A stretch of 64,000 nucleotides of DNA from Chromera velia (Eukaryota; Sar; Chromeraceae): NCBI GenBank assembly GCA_018398765.1, contig JAHBMJ010004907.1, forward strand, positions 1 through 64,000, read 5' to 3'. Under the pieces are notes generated by a model. That model worked only from the letters and a program-made list of their open reading frames with translations, was not told the origin of the DNA and ran no database searches. The translations under genes were made by a program, and so were the position numbers. This document shows, in pieces, positions 1 to 11,617 of the stretch (within the stretch, counting starts at the first letter, position 1; every line of letters begins with the position of its first letter).

Positions 1-15
1 GGGGGGGGGGGGGGG
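1..15. other. G homopolymer at the window edge
   Basis: The window opens with a run of 15 G. A similar G-rich run surrounds the N gap near 28583, so this probably marks a contig edge or low-quality join. The missing last exon of the RidA gene would lie on the far side. Confidence 0.6.
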
Positions 16-459
16 CAATGGACGACGATAAGAAAGATCAACAGACAAACAGCTGCAAAAACCAGCCGGAAGTGACAGTGAGAAGCTTTGGCACTGCGGC
101 GCCTGAGACGATCACTAGGGACCGCGGTTTCTGTCCCTTCTTCCACAAAAAGAAAAAATGACACCTGATGGGCATGGCAAAATGACTGGATGAGCCAACC
201 ATCAGACTCTTTCTGCTGAGAACAGAGGCTACACTTCTGACAAGTCATCATGTGGGAAAACAGAAGGGGTCTGAATTCGGACAAATTCACAGTAGCCTTT
301 TCTGTGCAGCACTTTAACTGAAGGAGATCGCCGTGAGACGAGAGGGGGGGCAAATGGTACAGCCGCGCGCAGATGCCGGCCAAGCTGAAGGCAAACGCTT
401 TTTTCAACAAGTCACAACCCCATTCTGCTCCTCCCAGGTATCGAAAAATTCAAACGCAC

Positions 460-1484
460 CGCAACGAAGACGGTTGTCTTGACGACATCCTCAATTCCCG
501 CCCCTCCTGCCTCCAAAACTGCGAGCATGTTCTTGAGGCACTGCTCCGTCTGGCCCTCAACCTCGTCAGAGACGAACTTCATGCTCTCGGGGTCGAAACC
601 GATCTGACCTGCACAGGTTTATTCACTGCTGTCTACAAGAGATCGATTGCCATCGAGAGGCACGCACACTTCGAGCAACGCACGCACGGGCACACACACA
701 CACACACACACACACAGAGAGAGACACACCGTGTGGGGTTGAAAGGTGAAGGGAAAGAAGTGGCGGAGGGAGACAGCGAGAGAGGGGAAAGCATAGAGGC
801 TCCTGGGACGAAACCGGTCAAGAAAGGAATTTGGCAAGGTTGGCAAAGCAATAACGCACCGATATGCCTCTCTGCCTATTGGCAGACTTTCTGTATGGGA
901 CCTCCAGACCTAGACGAAGCGGAGAGAAAGAAAGAATCCAAGAGAGGAGGAACGCCCTTCTTACAACTACACTCTGCTTTTCCGCAGTGCACCCAGACGG
1001 AGCTTCTCTCTTCTCTTCTCTTCTCTTCTCTTCCCATCAAACAAACAGAACACCTTGAAGTATGGATCAACTCACCCGAGCAGAACATCAAGCCGTTAGT
1101 CTGCAGGAATGTGGGCAGACAGTGAGACAGAGGAGGTGAGTCTACAGAAACTTGGAGATGTTCAGTCATGATATAGACCGACCGTGCACGACATAAGATC
1201 TCGCCAAACAAAGACACGGAGACATCATACGCACAATGAAGATGCACAGGGACACCGAAGATCTGAGGTCAAGAAGATGTACATTCATTCGTACAGGGAA
1301 TTCCGGGACAGTCAGAGGTGTCAACTGCAGCACCACGAGAGAGACTGCAGGATCCAAGGCGTGGGGGATTCAGACTGACTGACTGACTGACGATCACAGC
1401 CTGGTTGTAGGGGCCCACAGCCGCAGGAGCCTTGGGGGTGGAGATGATGCGCTTGGCCATTGCCGTGACTGCAGATCGGAACAT
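460..1484 (-). CDS. ridA: RidA/YjgF/UK114 family enamine/imine deaminase (3' end missing)
   Basis: RidA proteins hydrolyse reactive enamine/imine intermediates such as 2-aminoacrylate to keto acids and ammonia, protecting PLP enzymes; many eukaryotic forms act in mitochondria. Three exons were traced on the minus strand: 1392-1484, a 25 nt microexon 1076-1100, and 460-608. The joins are phase 0 then phase 1. The product reads IISTPKAPAAVGPYNQA, then a short strand ending TNGLMFCSG, then QIGFDPESMKF and EDVVKTTVFVA, which is the family's N-terminal two thirds in the right order. The C-terminal exon carrying the conserved arginine and glutamate of the active site was not found in bases 1-453 and must lie outside. 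Possible starts are ATG 1556, 1484 or 1460; the two longer ones add a basic, hydrophobic leader that could target mitochondria, while 1460 gives the typical cytosolic start MAKRI. Intron 1 begins with a tandem GTCA run. Confidence 0.85.
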
Positions 1485-2168
1485 AATCGCCAGAAGCACC
1501 CGCCAGAAAACAGTGAAAGAGAGACTGCGTGGGTGGAGACGGCCACTTGTTCGCATTCCTCTCTTCTCTCCTCAGTCTCCCTCTACTGTCACCTCCTGTT
1601 TTCACGGCTCGTAAAAGGAGGCTCACACAAAGAAACTCACAAGAATCTCTCAGAAGTTATGTGTAACTGTGTAAGGCAAGCCGTTTGTCTTGCTGGGATG
1701 CCTCCGATTTGAAAGAATCAGTATAGCAGGATGCAGCTGAATTGCGAGCTACATGCAGCCCATGCATAATTGCAGGAGACGGCTGGAGACGGCTGTCCAA
1801 GTGCATGCAGCTTAACACTCGTCGAATTGCAACGTATTAATACCTTCTTTTTGAGCTCGACCATTCTGCTCAACTGTCAAAGTCCTGAGAGACTGTGGCC
1901 ACACACCAGCACGCATGCAATACCGGCCTGAATCACACAAAGAAACTCAACCGAAAGGTGTGTTCTCATGGGACGTTGACGCAATTCTTTCTCTCTGGAC
2001 CTTCAGCTAGAGAGAGGTTGGAAGTCCTGTGGTGTGCATTACACTGCATTTGTGTTCTTTGTTCTTTACCGCTTTTAGTTTCTTTCATCTCTTTCAAGCA
2101 GCTATCCTGAGAGCTTCCAGGTCCTGCTCCGGTTTACCTTTTGCTTGACGTGCGACTTACGCGAGAAG
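1485..2168. promoter_or_regulatory. Divergent promoter region between RidA and MPP alpha
   Basis: This 684 bp spacer separates two head-to-head genes, so it should hold both promoters. It contains two copies of GGAGACGGCTG close together around 1776-1795, flanked by TGCATGCA-like palindromes near 1755 and 1812. A third GGAGACGGCT occurs in another head-to-head spacer near 30180. TGCATGC is a known ApiAP2 binding motif in apicomplexans; whether it acts here is inference. No TATA box is convincing. Confidence 0.35.
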
Positions 2169-4293
2169 ATGATCCCTTCTCGGACATGTCTAAGTTCCTC
2201 CTTACGGCAGTGGAGACGGAGTTTTCCTCTTTGCCGTTTGCCGTCTCGCTTCCCCCCTCTCGCCTGTCGAGGGTTTTTCTCCTCCTCCTCCTCAGCCTCT
2301 TCCTCGACAACCAAGAAACCCGACTTCCCAGTGTTCCCCTTCAAGAAAGAGGACCCCGCAGTAATCCAGACAGAGGCCCCCCACGTGCCCTTCCTCTTCC
2401 CAGGAGACGAAACGCCCTCGAGAAACCCTTACGCCAACATCCCCCTCAACGTGTCTGCACTCGAAAAGGTCAGCAGCCGAGCTCAGGGGACGTGGAGATG
2501 GCTGTCTGGTGCCTTTTGTCCCTTCCCTGCCCGTGTAGTCCCCACGTCTGCCCTCTTCGAGATTGTGCGTGTGGCAGACAATGTGTGTGGCCTCGGTGTT
2601 GGTCAACGCGTATTGAAGGAGCGCGAAGCATTCTCTCTTGTTTGCTTTTTGCAAAACCTGGATTCATAAAAGATGTATTTCTATTGAAGGAATCTCGAAA
2701 ACTGTCGGCACAGGATAGACGAAAATGGGATCTGTAACGGGACATTGGGCTGCTCCACACAGTCATGTCAGTTTTGTCGGCACCCTCTCGGTTCTTTCCC
2801 CTGTTTGATTCCATGCAGGACGAGGAAGGCAAGTTCGCGTCAGTGGGCCATGAGCTCAAATACGCACAGCTGGAGAACGGTCTCCGCATCGCCTCGTGTG
2901 ACAGGGGGGGGGTCCACAGTTCCCTTGGTAGGTCGGTCGGCTTGGTTGGTGACGGACTGACTCATATATCTGCTCGCTCACTGAGTCGCTGGCTGGCTTT
3001 ACTGAATTTTTGCATGCGCGGTTGAACAGCTCAATCCGTTTTCACATCTCTCGCAAGTTTGAACCGTCACTCATGTTATTTGTTGGATATATCAGGGTTT
3101 GGGGAGAGGGAGGGAGGGAGGGAGAGAGAGAGAGAGAGACAGAGGACAGGTTGCCTTTCTTCATGCACGGGTAAAGGTGACGGTAGAAGGACGACCCCTA
3201 GACTAGACGCTCAGTTGAGAATCGGGCAGGTGCTCCTAGAGGCTTCGTTGAAGCAAGAGCGAAGACGGATGAAGGGAAGAAAGTGCACCCATTGTCTGTT
3301 GAAGTCAACTAAGCGAGGTCTCAGTTACCACTCAATCGTTTCTTTATCCACTGACTTCGTTCTCCTTGGTGTCTTTTCCCTCCTCCCTTCCACCAATTTC
3401 TCTTTTCCCTTTTGTCCCTGCAGGTTTATTTGTGGATGCTGGAACGAGACTGGAGGACCCGAGTAACTTCGGGGTTTCCCACATGATGGAGCTCATGGCA
3501 TTCCAGTCGTCGAAGCACCTCTCCCATCTGCGCACTGTGAAGACTGTGGAGGCAGTCGCGGCACACGCAAGCGCCATGAGTGGAAAGTCAGTGAGTGAGT
3601 CAGTCATTCAGTCCAGCCAAGTAATATGCCACTGACCCCGGGCATGGGGGTGGGAGGAGAGACACGAGCGTGGCGGGCTGAAGTCAGCGTGTGTCGGGTC
3701 TTGCTTTGAGAGAACCGAGAAACGCGTAGGTCAATTGAGAGCTTGTTTTGTCTCAGTTGATGTCATGTAGTCTCTCTACCTTGCTATGTCTCTATTGCAG
3801 GGAACACCTGGTCTACTCTGTCGACTGCTTGCGTCAATTTATGCCTCTGATGGTTCCCTTGATGGTTGGCAATGTGGCGTCTCCCCTCTTTCTTCCTGAG
3901 GAGGTCGAGAAGGCAGCAAGCAAGGTGGAGGATGTGTGGAGGAAGGCGGTGAGTTTATCTTGAGGGGGGGGGGGGGAGGGAAAAGTTGTAGAAGACATTG
4001 TTTGTCATACAGTGACTTCACGTAAAGCATGATGAAAACAGTATTTCTGGCTTTCTGCGTTCCTTTTCCCTTCCTCTCTTCTCTTCATCTTCTTGCCACC
4101 GGGTTCCATTGTTTGTTCGGCGATGAACCCTGTCTCACTGTTGCCATCACTTACGGTTCAATAAAACATGCAAGCGCATGGCCCCTCCATTTGGCGAAGA
4201 TCAAAGTGATGATGCGAAGCCAAGACACGCACTCCAAAAAGAGGCATTGGATGCACGGATCGAGAGAGAGAAACAAGATCGGTTGACTGAGTG

Positions 4294-4334
<41 letters not shown>

Positions 4335-4455
4335 GCGATGAACCCAGAACACCAAGTCACAGAACTTCTGCATGCGGCGGCGTATCAAAACAACACATTG
4401 GGTGCGTCAACGTATCAGAGAGAGCGAGACGGAGGAAGAGAGAGAGAGAGAGAGA

Positions 4456-4495
<40 letters not shown>

Positions 4496-6354
4496 AGGGA
4501 GGGGAAGGAGGGGGGAAGGGGGGAAAGCAACGATGAAAGAGCAAAAGAAGGAAAATACGAGGCAGACACAACGCTGGTGAGTGGACGAGGAGCTTTGCAG
4601 ACGAGGAGAAGCTTTTTTTGCTTGACCGCATAATTTCCTTTTCCTCTCCACCCTACTGCCCCCCCCATTTCTTTTTCAGGATTCCCAACTCACTGCTCAG
4701 AGCAGAGCCTCGAATACTTCAATGAGGAAACGATGAGGAAATTCATGGCTGACTACTTCACTCCCGGTCAGTCAGTCCGTCAAGATGCTCATTGTCTCGC
4801 TCTCCTGTTCTTTTACCCACTCACTCACTGACTACCTACCCCAATTAACCCCGGCGATAGTCGAATACTGCCGCGGTGCTTCGCAATCTCACGCAGCAAG
4901 ATAAACGGACAGCCAGAGGACAAGGACTAAAAAATGATGAGTTCCTTTCCTCAGGGCAGTGAGGCTTTCAGTGTTGCAAGGACAAACGGAGATCCTTTTC
5001 TTTCTTTCTCGCGTTAACGCCTCTTCTTCGTCTTCTTCCATAAAAAAACCAACGCAGCCCACTTGCACGACACGATGCTACTTCGTATTGTTGCCTTCCT
5101 TATGCATGCAGATCGGATGGTGTTTGTCGGTGTCAACGTCAACCATGACGAGTTGTGCAAGTGGCTGATGAGATCCTTCGCTGAATATAAAAGTGAGTGC
5201 AATACGCAGTCAGCCAATCAGAAAATCTGCCGGAACGGGGATTCGGTACGTCCCGTGGCAAGAATCAGAAAGAAAGTGGAGGAAGGACGGGGAGAAACCG
5301 ATTTTGCTGTTTGAACACATCTACAAAAAAAGAGTGGAATGTCAGAGAGCAGAGATAAACGGAGGAGAGCAGTCTCTCTGCACGGGTAGATGCTCTTCTC
5401 TCTTTCCGTGTGTGCAAGACAGAGAAAAGGAGACAGAGGACAGTCTTTCAAGATCGCCTGCAAAAAGCATCTAAAACTCAGCCTTGAGAGTGAAATGAAG
5501 CGGAGCGACAGAGGTACGAGGTGCCTGAGTAGAGATGACAGGTGGTATCTTCATAGAAGAAGAAGAAAAGCACCGGGGGGAGCAGAGACAGACATGCCGA
5601 ACTTTGATGCAGTCGAGGCGATCAACACACCCACGACCGTCAAATTGTTACGAACACACTTTCGAAAAGACCTGCCCGCCTCCCTCCTTCCCCCCCAATC
5701 TGCTCTGTTTCCCTGCAGCCCCCCCACCAAATCCTCACGTCCAGAGACCCCGTGCGACCTACACAGGGGGGGACTGCAGAATGGAGGCCCCGATTGAGAT
5801 GATGCACCTGGCCGTCGGGTGGGAAACGGTAGGTGGATTGGATGAGGTTGCTCTCCTTCCTGCATGTGTTGGTTGCGTGTTTGGCGTTCGCTGGAAACGG
5901 TGAACTGACTGCGCCTGCATTCTTTTGTGGACGCGGAGACAGGGAGAGTGTACAGAAAGCTCACGCGCCTCTCTGCAGATGTCCTTCTCCTTTTCACTCT
6001 GTGTCGTTCTCTGATGATGAGGGAATCTAATGTTGGGGTGCTTTTCTTTCTCTGTTCCCTCCATCCAAACTTCTCCTTGGAGAAGGCAGCCGGGCAGGAA
6101 CTTTGGGGACCTTCTCGTGCCCGCATGTGTATACAAACAATCGCTGACGTTACATTGACGGGAAGTGATTTGTGCATGCGGAAACCATTTGAATCTCTTT
6201 AATCTTCGTGAACGCAGGCCGGTTGGAACTCGGAGGACCTGGTGCCTGCCACTGTGCTGCAAACAATTTTGGGTCGGTGAGGGAAGGAGCAGCTCTGCTT
6301 ACCTCACGTGTGGTAGGCAAGAGTATGTGTGCGTGTGTATGTGCACGTGTGTGT

Positions 6355-6393
<39 letters not shown>

Positions 6394-6478
6394 CGTGTGT
6401 GTGTGTGTGTGTGCGTGCGTGTGCGTGCGCGTGCGTGCGTGCGTGTGCGTGCGCGCGCGTGTGCGTGTGCGTGTGCGT

Positions 6479-6521
<43 letters not shown>

Positions 6522-6602
6522 CGTGTGTGCGCGTGTGCGTGTGCGTGTGCGTGTGCGTGTGCGTGCGCGTGTGCGTGCGCGTGCGTGTGCGCGTGCGTGT
6601 GC

Positions 6603-6643
<41 letters not shown>

Positions 6644-6678
6644 CGTGAGTGAGTGTGTGTGTGTCCATGCGCGCGCGC

Positions 6679-6709
<31 letters not shown>

Positions 6710-8673
6710 TGTGTCGCTATTGTTAGGGGGGGTTTGTTTGGGGGAACACCGTACCGTCAAAAGGTAACAAGAAACCGTTCTTTTTTCCCTTTCACGGGAG
6801 TCTGTTTCTGGATTCCGAAGCTGAACAGTAACTGTGGGGACCACCTTTGCCTTCCTGATTCGTTCGTAGCAGCATTGCGGTCTCGGTAAATTGACTCGTG
6901 AATCAATGCGTTGATTTGCTCGCAGGGGGTGGGGGTTCATTCTCAATGGGGGGTCCCGGCAAGGGGATGCACTCTCGGCTGTACACGCAGGGTCTGTCAG
7001 TGGGTGTTTTTTCTTTTCTTTTCTTTTCTTTTGTGCGGGCTCTCTTGGGCTGCTGGGGGCGTTTCGGGTGTCTTCCGGTTCTCTTTAGGGGGGAAAGAGA
7101 TAATGCTGACAAGAACCGAGGGGCAAGGACTGTATCCACAAAAGTACTAGCGAGAAAAACAGTTGACAGTCTCAAAGGAAGCTTTGTTTTTCTACGTTTC
7201 ACTGCGCTCCAGGTCATCATAGTTGGCTTCTCTGTATGTGTCGTTCGTCACTCCTTCCTACATATCAGACTACAAGCAGCAGATACGTTTATGAGGGTTC
7301 TAGGGTCCGGGTTTCCGCCATCGTTTCCGTTTGATGGCCTTGGTGTTGGGCAGCCCGCTTGGAATCAGGAGTGCATGCGGACCGTCTCGTCCCTGCTGTG
7401 TCTTTCCTTCCTCTCCTTGTTTGTTTGTGCTCAGTACTGAACCACCAATCAGGGGTTGAATCCTGTATCGCCTTCAATTCGATGTATGCTGACAGGTGCG
7501 TTGGTCCGTCCCTTCTTCGCCTGCTCTGTCTGTTGGTGCCATTTTCTTTCGACTCTTCGTGCATTGGCTCTTCGGTCGTGTCCGTTCCATTCAACTATCC
7601 CATTGCCTGCGAGACGTCTTCTCGGCTTCCCTTTTGCCTTCTGTCTTGTCTCATTCTCCCTTCGTATTGCATGAAGTTCTCCGTGTTTTTCTTCTGCTGC
7701 TGCTCCTCCTTCATCTCGTTTGTCCTCTCTCCTTTCTTGCAGCGGCCTCTTTGGCTTGTACTTCCAGGGCCACGCGGAGTGCGGGGCCGATGTGACAAAC
7801 CAGTTGGTTAGCCAGGCCAGAAAGCTGGGAACGGTGACCGGGGACGAGCTGCGACGAGCGAAGAATGCACTGAAGGCATCCATTCACATGAACCTGGGTG
7901 GGTCATCAGGGCAGGAGAGGGGAGGGGTATGGGAAGGACGAAGGAAATTGGGGAAGGGGCATGTGGAAGGGATCCGTGCCTTCGTGCGTTTCTCTTTTCT
8001 TTCTTTTGATCGGAAGAGGGAGGAGAGAAAAGCACATGTCTCAAAAGAGAGTGAGAAACAGAAAGAGCGACATGCTGCCAAGACACAAGGAGAGAAGAGG
8101 CAAAGAAGTTATGAACAGAGAAGAGTTCTTCCGAAGAAAAACGGATCACACGGCAACTTCTGTTCTGTCACTTTGCACACATTCTTGTAAGAACAAGACG
8201 GCAGGAACGCACATTAGAGAAACGTTCCAAACGAAAGTTATCGCACCTCGAACTCCCGGTCATTTTTCTCCTTGTGCGTTCATTCCATGTTCTTGCGTGT
8301 CACCATGAATATCTGCCCCTCAGCACGTTAAAATTCGATGTCGTTTTTGCTTGCGAAAGCCTCATAGCGAAGTGCGTGCGTGTGTGCCACCCTCACGCTC
8401 TAGTCATCGGCCCTCTCTCGTTCGTGAACTTCTGCAGAGACAAAAGCGGTTCTTGTGGAAGACGTCGGACGGCAGCTGCTCATGAGCGGGACGTGGCAGA
8501 GTCCTGGGGAGCTGACTGAGAAGATCGATGCTGTGAATGAGCCAGAGATTGCTGCTCTTGTACATCGCATCTTCAAGAAACCCCCCTCAGTGGCTGCGTA
8601 TGGCCATATCGGTGGAGAGAGGGGAGTTCCTGGATATGAAGAAATCCGCACAAAGTTGACAGCAAGGAGATGA
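2169..8673 (+). CDS. MPPA: Mitochondrial processing peptidase, alpha subunit (M16 family)
   Basis: The alpha subunit of MPP recognises presequences of imported matrix proteins and feeds them to the catalytic beta subunit. Thirteen exons: 2169-2468, 2819-2927, 3424-3586, 3801-3948, 4335-4401, 4680-4766, 5112-5192, 5719-5828, 6218-6272, 6926-6991, 7435-7495, 7743-7897, 8438-8673; all phases agree and give about 545 residues, the usual length. The first ~45 residues are Arg/Ser-rich, a typical presequence. The zinc-site region reads HMMEL, not HxxEH, as expected for the non-catalytic subunit. The glycine-rich substrate loop reads [20 protein letters not shown] (exons 9-10), diagnostic for alpha-MPP. 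Other family blocks are [19 protein letters not shown] and [15 protein letters not shown]. The start is the first ATG; no in-frame ATG lies nearer the upstream sequence. Introns carry very long GT and GA microsatellites. Confidence 0.95.
4297..4491. repeat. GT and GA microsatellites around MPP alpha exon 5
   Basis: A (GT)n run of about 35 bases ends directly in the 3' splice site GCAG before exon 5 (4335). A (GA)n run at about 4439-4490 follows in the next intron. The GT run thus replaces the usual polypyrimidine tract at that acceptor. Confidence 0.9.
6309..6716. repeat. 400 bp GT/GCGT compound microsatellite in MPP alpha intron 9
   Basis: Bases 6309-6716 are almost entirely alternating purine-pyrimidine (GTGTGT, GTGCGT, GCGCGC). 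This is the strongest Z-DNA-forming candidate in the window. It sits inside intron 9 of the MPP alpha gene (6273-6925). Both strands stay open as meaningless Cys/Val or His/Thr/Ala/Arg frames. Confidence 0.95.
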
Positions 8674-9015
8674 TGTGAGCATCTCGTACAGTAAATGAGT
8701 GTTAGATTGTAAATGTGTACTGTTTCTTATATATACTGACTGCTCGCAGCCTATAGTTCGCTGCAATTATTTAGTTGCTGATCTAGTCATTGGACTGGCC
8801 GGAACTAGGGCCGGAAGTATCTATTATCTAAGAAACTAGCCCAGGACCTAACCTGGAACTCAGGCTAGCTAAGAAAGTATCTTAATATCAATGTAAACAG
8901 TTTGTGGTACAGGTCTTTGGCCTGTGCGGGCCGCCGGGCTGGCTAGGAAGGTCCGACGCATGTATGCGCTTTTTCTAGACGCCAGACGTCGAACGCTCGG
9001 TATTGGGGTAAGAGG
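8674..9015. other. 3' flank of MPP alpha, no gene seen
   Basis: After the MPP alpha stop the sequence becomes AT-rich, with a weak inverted repeat around 8828-8870 (ACTAGCCC against AGGCTAG). No coding frame, RNA gene or clear polyadenylation signal was recognised. Confidence 0.5.
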
Positions 9016-9023
9016 ATATTAAT

Positions 9024-9228
9024 CTAGGCTCCCCATACGTAAAAAAATAAAAAAATAAATTTGGGCCAAAACCTGAATTAGTTTTATTATTTTTTTATTT
9101 TTGTGTGTCAGCTGAGCTTTGAGCTTCGAACTTGAAGTGTCTGCTTCAAAAAAATAAATAAAAAAATAAAAAATAAAAGTGATTTTGAGTAATTAATTTT
9201 TTTATTTTTTTATATATGGGGAGCCTAG
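9024..9228. mobile_element. MITE with ~35 bp terminal inverted repeats and 8 bp target duplication
   Basis: The ends match as inverted repeats starting CTAGGCTCCCCATA and continuing imperfectly through runs of A and T for about 35 bp. The element is 205 bp and non-coding. It is flanked on both sides by ATATTAAT (9016-9023 and 9229-9236), an 8 bp target site duplication. Size, ends and duplication length fit a non-autonomous DNA transposon of the hAT type; the superfamily is inferred from the 8 bp duplication only. The interior has AT-rich runs and a small palindrome around GAGCTTCGAACTTGAAG. No second copy was noticed in the window. Confidence 0.75.
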
Positions 9229-9236
9229 ATATTAAT

Positions 9237-9593
9237 CCTAATCCTAATCCTGATAAGTAAAAAGCTCTACCAATTAAAGTTTTTGTAAAAAGCTGTTCGG
9301 ACTTATAGTCTGAAATTTAATCTAGTGGCTTAATTTGAATTTTATTTTTCTCAGCTGAATAAAATTTGCTCAGGCGAAGCCTAGCTTGCGGAGTGAAGCC
9401 GTGCATTCAAACAACGGAAATCAAGATCTGACTGGAAATATAGTTCCGGGCCCGGCCTTTGCGGCATCAACGCCCGTCGCCTTCACGGGTGGGAACGTCA
9501 GCCTAAGATCCGTCTCGCGTGGGCGATCGAGAAAAATAGAGAAAAAATAGCTGCGACGGTTATATTTCAAAATTGCCGCACGCTTAGAAAAAT
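9237..9593. other. AT-rich spacer between the two DNA elements
   Basis: It begins with three or four degenerate CCTAAT repeats (9237-9252). A short GC-rich patch lies at 9440-9530. No gene was recognised. Confidence 0.5.
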
Positions 9594-9757
9594 GTAGAAG
9601 TTACACTGGAACTATAGTCTGTTACAATAAAAATTTCTAAAACCTTTTATGTCACAATGATTTGTGACACAATAATTGTGATTTTTACAACTTTTCACTG
9701 ATTCAATTAAATGATTTAAATCACACTTATGTGTGAAAAGGATAGTTGTAGATTGCA

Positions 9758-9807
9758 ATTTGATTGATTTGATTTGATTTGATTTGATTTGATTTGATTT
9801 GATTTGA
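9758..9807 (+). repeat. (TTGAT)n pentanucleotide repeat
   Basis: About ten copies of TTGAT lie inside the hAT-like element. An inverted, degenerate counterpart (AATCA repeats) occurs at about 10895-10942. The two arms could fold back on each other over roughly 1 kb. Confidence 0.85.
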
Positions 9808-11156
9808 GGTAGAGCTTAAGCTCAAATCAAATATCCAGTCAGGGAGGACCTAGTGTTTAAAGACCTATTAAATACGATCAAATATTTGATCAATATGACT
9901 TTTAACCTCAAATATGAAGGTCCCAAAAAAACTTTTGCAAGTACCGATCCATCACGCATGCTGATTTAAATGAAAAAACCTAAATCTTGATGGTTTGCTC
10001 TCAAAAAAAAAATGTTTTGAGCTGCACTGAAATTGACGTTTCACCCCTTTTTATTTCATGCAGAGGTAAACCGATCAGCTGAACGTTTTCCCGAACAGCT
10101 GTGTTAACTTTTCTGGTGCTGAAACATCTTTTACGGCCCCCTTTTTGAGCGTCTGCAAACATTTTACACCTCGTAAAGATATGTCACACAATCCGACAGG
10201 GTTGAACGGGAAGAAGGAGGCATTTGTTTTTAGAGCCGGGTACGTAAAAAAAATATGGTCCGTGCAAAAGGGGGCAAATGTGATTCAGTATCAGGTGAAA
10301 ATACAAGGAGCCGAGGGGAAAGGAGAAACTATTCATCAATCAGCATGGCTTGACGATCACGTCTGATAAACATGTGCAGCTGCTCCAAGAAAGACAGGAG
10401 AAGCGGTCGGAGGGGGCGAGGGGGACGAAGCAGCCTGACGTGCGAGGGTCGGAGAAAAAGCTCTCAGCAGCTCCCACCACCGATCGATTCGATTCACATT
10501 AAAGAAAGTGATCATGAAGAAGAGGAAAAGGAAGTGCCATAAAGCTGAGTGATTGTCACCTCAATTTTAGTACGTGCTCTAACTTTATCGTATCAACAAA
10601 AAGTCATATACAATTTCAAATCTATCAATTTTACATTCTTAATCTCTATTAGTACTAGAGTGAGTCTCAGTGACTAGTGTATATACACTGCCACACAGGC
10701 ATATTTTTTTTACGGAACTGATAAGTTATAATTTTATATATATTTTTTTAAATTTTTGAAACACACATCAGAAATGTTCTGATAACTATTGTCATGAGAA
10801 AAATGATCAGAGTGACAGTAAGTCAGTGACTCAGTGAGGAACCCTAAGAGGTTAACCTCAAATCTTACCTCAAATATCAAATATTTGAGGTTGAAGCTCA
10901 AATCAAATCAAATTAAATCAAATATAATCAAATCAAACATGGTCACTAACTGCAATACCCGTCAGGGGGCAGCGTCGTAGCCGTTGTGGGCCGCGTGAAC
11001 TCCGTATATGCACGCATGAACAAATCCGGAATCCTGCATGACCTCACAAGAAGAACAGTTGTACGCAAACTCATGCAAACTATATAACGCAACTAAACGC
11101 AACCTTAGCCAAGCCAAAACTGTCAAGCCATGCCCCGCCTCATTGTTAATGAGTCA

Positions 11157-11433
11157 GACTCAGTGAGTGAGTAGTTGAGTGAGTGAGTGAGTGAGTGAGT
11201 GAATGAATAAGTGAGTGAATGAGTGAGTGAGTGAGTGAGTGAGTGAGCCTCAGTAAGGTGAGTGAGTGACTAACTGAGTGAGTGAGTGAGTGAGTGAGTG
11301 AGTGAGGGAGTACGTGAGTGAGTGAGTTGAGTGAGTGAGTGAGGTAAGATAAGTGAGTGAGGTGAGTGGGTCAGTGAGATGAGTGAGTAGGTGAGCCTGG
11401 TGCATGAGGTGAGTGAATAAAGTGAGTAAGTCA
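11157..11433 (+). repeat. (TGAG)n tetranucleotide array
   Basis: Nearly 280 bp of TGAG/TGAGTGAG units with scattered changes lie close to the right end of the hAT-like element. No coding meaning. Confidence 0.9.
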
Positions 11434-11617
11434 GTCTTAGATAGTCTAGGATCACTTAAATTTTTGTCTGACAATTTTATCACACCTAAGTTACCCTAAC
11501 TATTTTATCACATCAGATTCTATTGTGACACAATTATTTGTGTCACTGGTACTAGTCTATAAGGTATTGTATCATAATTTAAATTGTGTCACACTATAGT
11601 TTCAGTGTAGCAGAAGT

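Larger units (their letters stand above)
9602..11609. mobile_element. hAT-like DNA element of ~2.0 kb, non-autonomous
   Basis: The left end starts TACACTGGAACTATAGTCTG and the reverse complement of the right end starts TACACTGAAACTATAGTGTG, with further similarity (TTACAATA / ACACAATT), giving imperfect terminal inverted repeats of about 30 bp. Flanks are GTAGAAGT (9594-9601) and GCAGAAGT (11610-11617), an 8 bp target duplication with one change. The interior is AT-rich. It holds (TTGAT)n and its inverted counterpart near 10860-10940, and a long TGAG array. The only reading frame of note, 10145-10366 (+, 73 residues), matches no transposase I know. The 8 bp duplication suggests hAT; with no transposase frame it is probably non-autonomous. 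The changed duplication suggests it is not recent. Confidence 0.65.

Noticed and set aside
6150-6946. Long open frames of Cys/Val and His/Thr/Ala/Arg on both strands
   Set aside because: They are translations of the GT/GC microsatellite in MPP alpha intron 9.
9237-9255. Telomere-like CCTAAT repeats
   Set aside because: Only three or four degenerate units inside a spacer; too short for an interstitial telomere.
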